NCBI GenBank assembly: GCA_900540785.1
Contig: UQHF01000004.1
Coordinates: 65,106-129,105, forward strand
Length of the DNA: 64,000 bases
DNA from: an uncultured Blautia sp.
GTDB lineage: Bacteria > Bacillota > Clostridia > Lachnospirales > Lachnospiraceae
Direction: 5' to 3'
The notes beneath the pieces are model-generated. The model did no database searches and was not told the DNA's origin. It saw only the letters and a program-made list of their open reading frames with translations. The translations under genes and the position numbers were made by a program. This document shows positions 59,146-64,000 of the stretch, piece by piece. Position 1 is the first letter of the stretch. The number at the start of each line of letters is the position of its first letter.

Positions 59146-59152
59146 TTCGACA
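59146..59152 (-). promoter_or_regulatory. Spo0A-box match upstream of the DUF5688 promoter
   Basis: TGTCGAA on the minus strand, 9 bp upstream of the -35, a position seen for Spo0A-activated promoters. A 7-base match alone is weak. Confidence 0.4.
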
Positions 59153-59165
59153 AATCCCCGGATCA

Positions 59166-59648
59166 TCAATACGGCAACTTGCCATTTTCCTTCAAATATT
59201 GCAAAAATCCTTCACAGCCTTCCACAATGTCCCTGTATGTGCTCTCAAAATTCCCAGTATACCAGGGATCCGCAATATCCCGCGGACGACTGCTGTAAGA
59301 AAGAAACAGTTTTACTTTATTTTCCGGATCACTTCCCAGAATCCGCATCATATTGCGGATATTTCTCTCCTCCATGCCGAGAATATAATCGTATTTCTCA
59401 TAGTCGCTTTTCTTTAGCTGAACTGCCCGTTTTCCATCACAGCAAATGCCATGCTTTGCCAGTTCCTCCCTTGCCGGGGGATACACCGGATTTCCGATTC
59501 CATTCCAGATTTCCTCTGTACTGGTAGCAGCAGATTCAATATGAAATTTTGATTCCAGGTTCATGGAAGAAACCATGTTTTTTAAAATAAATTCAGCCAT
59601 AGGGCTGCGGCAGATGTTGCCGTGGCAGATGAATAGTACTTTTATCAT
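59166..59648 (-). CDS. Low-molecular-weight protein-tyrosine phosphatase
   Basis: The 160-residue phosphatase has the P-loop CHGNICRS (Cys8, Arg14) at the N-terminus and the general-acid Asp in DIADPWYTGNF. Both are intact, so it should be active on phosphotyrosine or phosphoarginine substrates. The ATG at 59648 follows AGGAGG at 10 bases; the longer open frame runs into the 23-bp inverted repeat and is not coding. It marks the last backbone gene before the integrated element. Confidence 0.93.
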   Translation of the reverse strand: MIKVLFICHGNICRSPMAEFILKNMVSSMNLESKFHIESAATSTEEIWNGIGNPVYPPAREELAKHGICCDGKRAVQLKKSDYEKYDYILGMEERNIRNMMRILGSDPENKVKLFLSYSSRPRDIADPWYTGNFESTYRDIVEGCEGFLQYLKENGKLPY

Positions 59649-59678
59649 ATATGAAAATCCTCCTAAAATGCCGTATTC

Positions 59679-59770
59679 TGCCCCGATTTGCCGCAGTTTG
59701 CCGATTATAAATTTTGCTCTGAGATTGTTAAGTTTGTCACAGAATAAGCAAAATGCGGCAAATCGGGGCA
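59679..59770. repeat. 23-bp inverted repeat pair near the element boundary
   Basis: The left arm (59679-59701) begins TGCCCCGATTTGCCGCA; the right arm (59748-59770) is its reverse complement with one mismatch in 23. They flank 46 bp of AT-rich sequence, with no T tract after either arm. The pair lies upstream of the phosphatase gene and next to the element. It could be a recombination or regulatory structure. Confidence 0.8.
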
Positions 59771-59861
59771 AGTTAAGGACATGAATCGTAGTAGAAACTG
59801 GGGCTTCTTACTACTGCGATTATTTTTAAATAATACAATGATTCTCAAAATACACTTCTGA

Positions 59862-60773
59862 TCAACTTTTGCACTCATCCAACATCTGTTGGCATTTTCC
59901 AAATTTTAGTAATATATTTGTGAAATCATCTCTTGTATATGCGGCTTTGCCAACACTAGTATTCCAAAAGAGATGATCTTCTTTATTCAAAATTCTATCC
60001 CAAATACTCTCAAAAGCAAAAAACATACTCATCAAAGAATATCTAAAAACAGTTATCCAACACTCTCTATTTTATTTCCCTAAATCAAATACAAATATTT
60101 GGTCTGTATTATATTCCTCAACAACTTGTTCTCGATACAATCTTGTTTTACTAATATCAGAATGTTCAAATTTACTTCCTTCATTATAAAGCGTTATATA
60201 CATACCAAATAGAATTCCGTTTTGTTTAGATAATTCAGCAATACTTTTTATTTTAGTAGGAATGTTTTCTTGTGTAAGAATTTGTTCATTTTCGGTAATC
60301 CCTCTATCCAGTCTTTCTACCATGTCATCTTCTAAGAATCTCTCATCTAATTCATCACTATATTCCTCTATCATTTTCTTCAGATTTCTATTCGTAAGAA
60401 TTTGACTAATATGTGGCTGATAAAAGTATTCCTTTACTCGGGAGTCATCTTCTCCTTCGCAAATATATTTAATCCATAATGTATTATTAAATTGACTTCT
60501 AGCTAATAAATAAGCTTCCTGCTCCATGCCATTTTCCAGCAAAAGCAAACAGCTATCACATAAATTTATTTGTTTTGCCAATAAAGAGAGAACTTCTCTA
60601 TACCAACTATATTCATCAATCAATATTATTGGCTGCCCTTCTTTTATAATATCCTTTGCAATATCATTACATATTTCTCGCAACAACTCCGTCATTTTCG
60701 GATAAAAACTTGCATTCATAATTCTTATATCCCCTTCAGCTAATATCAAGTACTCTGTTTTATAGTTTACCAT
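59862..60773 (-). pseudogene. DUF5677-like gene interrupted by an in-frame stop
   Basis: The first part encodes 233 residues, with the helical features of DUF5677-type proteins (LLLLENGMEQEAYLLARSQF, NNTLWIKYICEG, SKFEHSDISKTRLYREQV), and stops at TAA (60072-60074). The same frame then stays open for 69 more codons with coding-like sequence (ITVFRYSLMSMFFAFES, then LNKEDHLFWNTSVGK) and ends at TGA (59862-59864). A full product would be ~303 residues. One substitution making TAA is the simplest explanation. The gene is far more AT-rich than its neighbours, a sign of transfer. Function unknown; DUF5677 genes are often seen near defence or mobile genes. Confidence 0.75.
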
Positions 60774-60890
60774 AAATTGCGGAATTTTGGGAGTAGGAAT
60801 GTAGAAAAAACGCCCTACAGTCGCAGAGCGTTCATGTGTTCTTTCCCTATAAAATTGTTATTCGCAATCCGCTCCGCTACTTGCTCATGA

Positions 60891-60920
60891 AAAATGAGCT
60901 GCGGTTTGCAGCCCATTTTT
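60891..60920 (-). terminator. Terminator of the integrase gene
   Basis: AAAATG-A-GCTGC pairs with GCAGC-C-CATTTT directly after the integrase stop, followed by T on the minus strand. Confidence 0.75.
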
Positions 60921-62194
60921 CAAACTACCCGGAACATCTTTTGTGTTGCCGGAGCATCTCCATTCGCCTTGTTCAGTTCTTTCCGAGCGTTTTCCAAATC
61001 CTCCATCCGCTTCAGTTCATCCGCCGCATCCTCAAGTCCAAGATGGGTATAGGTATTGAGCGTTACGCCGATATCGCTATGCCCCATCAAATATTGGAGC
61101 GTCTTTGGATTCATGCCCGACTTCGCCATGTTGCTGCAGTAGGTATGGCGGCAAACGTGGGGAGTGATGTTCGGCATCTGCACCCGGAAAATATCATTGT
61201 ACCGCTTGACCATGTGGTTAAAACGATGTTCCCAATGCATTGCCACCAGCGGTTTCCCATCCTTATCCGTAAAAAGGAAGCCTGTATAGCCATCTACTAC
61301 CTTTTCATATCTCGGTTTCTCGCGATCCTCAATGATTGCCTGAAAACACTGGAACACATCCTCCGTCATGGGCAGTTTCCTTGTTCCGGCATTTGTTTTT
61401 GTAGCCTCAATCACATACTTTCCTTCGGATGTTCTAAGCAGCTGATGATCGATATTGATAATGCGATTTTTCAAATCAACGTCTCTGATCGTCAGACCGC
61501 AGAATTCAGAAATTCGCATTCCTGTATGGAACAGGATATAGACTACCTCGTAATATTTGCAGTAAACATTGTCATCATGGATGAATTTCAGAAACTTCCT
61601 CATCTGGTCTCTGCTAATCGCTTCCCTCGTCACGCTGTCATTTACAATCACTGTAGCCAATTCAAATCCAAAAGGATTCTTGTGCAGTACGTCATCATCC
61701 ACTGCCAACTGGAAAGCCGGGCGTAGCACACCCCTGATGGAATGAATCGAACTGTAACCCCTGCCGTCACTTTGGAGTTTTATCAGAAACAGTTTTGCAT
61801 CGGATACCTTTATCTGGGATATTTTCTTTCCCCCAAAGGATTCCTTTTGAAGAATACGCTGCACGGTTTTATATCCTGCCCGTGTACTGTCCCGCACTCC
61901 TGTTTTTGTTTTAAGGTAACGATCTACCAATTCTGTCACCGTGATATTCTTCCCCAAAGGATCCATCTGCGAATCAAGGTCGTAACCGATCTGCTTTTCC
62001 AGTTCCCGGAGCGACAAGCACGGTTTCTTTCCCACCGGCAGCTTATCCGTAGGCTCCAGCCGCCAACTGTACACAAAATGCGGTTTGCCATTGACATGGT
62101 ACTTGAATTGGTATTTCCCATCTGCCCGGATAGATTCTCCCCGGCGGAGAACCCGGTGCTTGGAATCGCGCCGGGTACCTGGTCTGCCTGCCAT
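60920..62194 (-). CDS. int: Tn916-type tyrosine recombinase (integrase)
   Basis: The 424-residue recombinase integrates and excises a conjugative-type element. It has an N-terminal arm-binding domain (GESIRADGKYQFKYHVNGKP), a SAM-like core-binding domain and a catalytic domain with the R-H-R-H-Y set: TGMRISEF, PHVCRHTYCS, LMGHSDIGVTLNTYTH. Overall order matches Tn916 Int. It starts one base inside the stop of the broken excisionase-like gene, so the genes were translationally coupled. All catalytic residues are present, so it may be active. Confidence 0.95.
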   Translation of the reverse strand: MAGRPGTRRDSKHRVLRRGESIRADGKYQFKYHVNGKPHFVYSWRLEPTDKLPVGKKPCLSLRELEKQIGYDLDSQMDPLGKNITVTELVDRYLKTKTGVRDSTRAGYKTVQRILQKESFGGKKISQIKVSDAKLFLIKLQSDGRGYSSIHSIRGVLRPAFQLAVDDDVLHKNPFGFELATVIVNDSVTREAISRDQMRKFLKFIHDDNVYCKYYEVVYILFHTGMRISEFCGLTIRDVDLKNRIINIDHQLLRTSEGKYVIEATKTNAGTRKLPMTEDVFQCFQAIIEDREKPRYEKVVDGYTGFLFTDKDGKPLVAMHWEHRFNHMVKRYNDIFRVQMPNITPHVCRHTYCSNMAKSGMNPKTLQYLMGHSDIGVTLNTYTHLGLEDAADELKRMEDLENARKELNKANGDAPATQKMFRVV

Positions 62195-62406
62195 CAGCTT
62201 CCCCTCCTTTTCAGTTCCGGATGCTCTGCAAGATACTTTTCAAACTCGGTTCGGATAATCAGCCTGCGGCTGCCGTACCTTGCCACAAATTTAATATCCT
62301 TCCCATCCTTCAACAGCTTGTAAAACTTCCGTCTGCTGAGCGCAAAATGTACGATTGTCTCCTCCTAGTTCAAAATATCCTTCTGTCCAGCCTCCTGTTT
62401 CTTCAT
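62194..62406 (-). pseudogene. Third excisionase-like gene with an in-frame TAG
   Basis: A 70-codon frame begins MKKQEAGQKDILN, hits TAG at codon 14 (62365-62367), and continues EETIVHFALSRRKFYKLLKD to YLAEHPELKRRGS. The downstream part has the helix-turn-helix and ssRRLIIRTEFEKYL end seen in excisionase/MerR-like DNA-binding proteins. A Trp or Tyr codon changed to TAG is likely. Its ATG overlaps the upstream gene (ATGA) and its TGA overlaps the integrase start, so an intact ancestor was part of a coupled operon. The TAG sits in a strong AGGAGG site, but no standard start codon follows in frame. Confidence 0.85.
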
Positions 62407-62618
62407 TCCGCATCCTCCTCTCTTTTCGTCAATGAATCCATGTAGTCCTCAAATTTTGTCCGCACAATCAAATACCGGTTTCCCATAAGCACCGTAAAGG
62501 AACCTTTATTGTCCTCTGCCATGCGCCTCATGCTTTTAATCCCAATACTGAAATATTCCGATGCTTCCTTGATGGTCAGCATATATTTCTCGCTGATCGG
62601 AATGCCTTTTTCTTTCAT
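62403..62618 (-). CDS. Excisionase-family DNA-binding protein
   Basis: The 71-residue protein resembles Tn916 Xis: ISEKYMLTIKEASEYFSIG (helix-turn-helix), then KSMRRMAEDNKGSF and NRYLIVRTKFEDYMD. Such proteins direct the integrase toward excision. The ATG at 62618 has AGGAGG 7 bases upstream. Its stop overlaps the start of the broken third copy. Together with the gene at 62718 it forms a tandem pair of related paralogues. Confidence 0.88.
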   Translation of the reverse strand: MKEKGIPISEKYMLTIKEASEYFSIGIKSMRRMAEDNKGSFTVLMGNRYLIVRTKFEDYMDSLTKREEDAE

Positions 62619-62717
62619 GTCATGACCTCCTTGCCTGGTTTTGCGACCTTTTAAGGTCATGACATATATCACTCTAAAGCCCCTGAAAGTCAACTACTAA
62701 CGGCAAATAAAAATGCT

Positions 62718-62945
62718 TCAGACCGCAGAAGATTCCTCGATAAACCTCTCGAATTTTGTGCGTATTATGAGGTAGCGGTTTCCGCTGTAAACAGCAAATC
62801 TGCCCAGGTTATCCTCAGCCAGCCTTCGCATCTTTTTCACTCCTATATTGAAATACTCCGCTGCTTCCCGGATAGTCAGCGTATATTTTTCACTCACGGG
62901 AATAAGTGATTTGCCACAGTCTGCCATAGAATGTTCATTTGCCAT
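62718..62945 (-). CDS. Excisionase-family DNA-binding protein (second copy)
   Basis: The 75-residue paralogue of the adjacent gene has VSEKYTLTIREAAEYFNIG, KKMRRLAEDNLGRF and NRYLIIRTKFERFIEE. A longer N-terminus precedes the shared fold. GGAGGTG lies before the ATG. The two intact copies share clear residue identity across the helix-turn-helix, pointing to duplication. Confidence 0.88.
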   Translation of the reverse strand: MANEHSMADCGKSLIPVSEKYTLTIREAAEYFNIGVKKMRRLAEDNLGRFAVYSGNRYLIIRTKFERFIEESSAV

Positions 62946-63002
62946 AAAAGCACCTCCTCAACATACGGAGATTTCCGGGGTATTTTGAGGGGGTATGCAA
63001 AT

Positions 63003-63044
63003 AAAAAAACGGCCTGCAATATCGCTTAAAATACTACAGGCCTG
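63003..63044 (-). terminator. Terminator of the lysin fragment
   Basis: GGCCTGCAATAT (63011-63022) pairs with ATACTACAGGCC (63031-63042), with seven T on the minus strand. Confidence 0.85.
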
Positions 63045-63064
63045 ATTTCTACTCCGATATTAAA

Positions 63065-63727
63065 TTATACTTTCTTCGCATAATCCAGGGAAATCCATCC
63101 GTCACGCTTGCCCTGGTAGGATTTCAAAAGCCCCCATCTGGAAGCGCCTTGACCATCCGCCTCATCCACGATTGTGAAGGTCCCGACTCCCGTAAACCTC
63201 CCGGTCTTTGCCTTGTCCGTTCCCGGCCCTTTTCGGATGTTCAGGTCAGAAATGGAAACCCTGGCGAGGTAAGGGGTAAATGCCGCCTTGGGCGCATAGA
63301 CCACCTTGCCTGCCTCGTCAAACACGGAATATCCCGGATTGTCATCGGCGCAATTCTTGGCGTTTTGCAGCACCGCAAAGGCTCCTTTCTGCGATGCCGC
63401 ATCCGCCCAGGATTTGCGGACACGGTAAAGCTGGTCGCCCGTGGATGGCGCATTTCCGGCTCCGGTGATGCTTTTTAATATAGCCAGGATTTTGAAGCCG
63501 TAGCCTGCGCCGGCCGCCCAGCCTTTGCCGTCCGGGTTCTCCTGCTGTCCCAGCCACTCCACATATATGGCAGAGCCACGGGCCACATACTTAAAGCGAG
63601 GATCAACGCAGGCATTTTTCAGGGTTTCCGTGGAGGCGTAGGCTTTCAGATGCTGAATCTGCGCCCGGATGCCAAGCTGCGGGGTATCAAAGGAATTTCC
63701 CTTCATCCCGTTGCTGGTGACGCCCAT
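63065..63727 (-). pseudogene. C-terminal part of an element-encoded peptidoglycan hydrolase (lysin)
   Basis: The 220-residue frame matches the second half of glucosaminidase/amidase-type lysins carried by conjugative elements and phages. It contains KGNSFDTPQLGIRAQIQHLK, the GYGFKILAILKSI segment, and a C-terminal SH3b domain (SDLNIRKGPGTDKAKTGRF, then KRDGWISLDYAKKV). The catalytic N-terminal part expected upstream is absent: in-frame TGA precedes the ATG at 63727, and upstream bases encode a different protein. It is probably a deletion-fusion remnant. The SH3b wall-binding part could still be made. Confidence 0.8.
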
Positions 63728-64000
63728 CCCTCATAAAATCCACCAGCCGAAAAAGGACGTCTGGTATCGTTTCTTTCGCAAGCTGCTCCTGTGTTTTTCT
63801 CTCCACAAGTTCCCAACTGCAATCACGGAAACGCAGCGTGTATTCCTGATAGGGCGTGTCCCTGCCTGTCACATACAGCTTGGCAGTGTCGGATGCCCGT
63901 TTCTCCTTTTCCAGAACAAAGGTAGCGTCCGCACTCCCCGTTAAGCCTGTCGTCCCAGACACCTTGTTGAACACGTCGCTGTCATTCTGCTTTCGGATGT
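63687..64000 (-). pseudogene. C-terminal fragment of a RepA-like (AAA) replication ATPase, truncated by fusion
   Basis: The frame is open to the window edge and encodes DSDVFNKVSGTTGLTGSADA, then TLRFRDCSWELVERKTQEQL and PDVLFRLVDFMRD, as in RepA/AAA_25-type ATPases of phages and conjugative elements. After Met-Arg-Asp-Gly it continues RHQQRDEGKFL, which is the lysin sequence read in another frame, and stops. The true C-terminus is therefore missing. The start lies beyond the window. Confidence 0.75.

Noticed and set aside
59679..59770. Reading the 23-bp inverted repeat as an intrinsic terminator
   Set aside because: The loop is 46 bp, no T run follows either arm, and no gene ends next to it in the right orientation.
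1..64000. tRNA or rRNA genes
   Set aside because: No cloverleaf with a GGTTCGA-type T arm or rRNA core sequence was recognised; intergenic regions are short and explained by promoters, terminators or the riboswitch.

Overview
This window looks like the chromosome of a Gram-positive, anaerobic Lachnospiraceae-type Clostridium relative (Blautia or Mediterraneibacter-like; inferred from gene content and order, not from a database match). The evidence is moderate-to-low GC, strong AGGAGG ribosome sites, the SCIFF peptide and maturase cluster beside a fused secDF, the apt-relA-MBL-hemZ-HD-GYP-hisS-aspS block, and cobalamin-controlled metal uptake. Nearly all genes lie on the minus strand.

Layout. 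1-8.9 kb: a pseudouridine synthase; a YtrA-type regulator/ABC unit with a perfect operator; csoR-copA copper export with a CsoR-type operator and an apparent CopZ encoded inside the 3' end of copA; a CPBP protease and a HAD phosphatase. 8.9-11.1 kb: a membrane Ser/Thr kinase coupled to a secreted Pro/Glu/Thr-rich protein. 11.1-16.6 kb: a five-gene nickel/cobalt/peptide-type ABC transporter behind a cobalamin riboswitch with its own promoter and terminator. 16.6-20.1 kb: argS, a DegV protein and a LUD-domain protein.

20.0-29.4 kb holds the most unusual locus. A response regulator and a histidine kinase flank a 786-residue lipoprotein (beta-propeller-like region plus solute-binding region). Divergent from the regulator is an operon of two sugar-type permeases, an HlyD-type adaptor, a MacB-like membrane protein and a CBM9-like protein. 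All four divergent promoters share one architecture: two CTTAGAGA-like boxes 11 bp apart, then exactly 9 bp to a -10. This suggests a self-contained regulon of the response regulator. 29.4-36.1 kb: a MacB-type efflux unit with two different adaptors, and a lipoprotein with a duplicated domain.

36.1-53.3 kb is mostly housekeeping: cls, pgsA, aspS, hisS, an HD-GYP protein, hemZ, an MBL hydrolase, relA, apt, recJ, secDF, the SCIFF maturase, the 46-residue SCIFF peptide and a small membrane protein. 53.3-59.7 kb: a sortase-type surface protein, a CNNM/CorC protein, a YdcF-like protein, a cytoplasmic SPOR amidase, a DUF5688-like protein and a low-molecular-weight phosphatase.

59.7-64 kb is a decaying integrative element: a Tn916-type integrase, two intact excisionase-like genes and a third with an in-frame stop, a DUF5677-like gene also broken by an in-frame stop, and a junction joining a RepA-like ATPase fragment to a headless lysin. 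Base composition changes sharply within it, from AT-rich near 60 kb to GC-rich near 63-64 kb.
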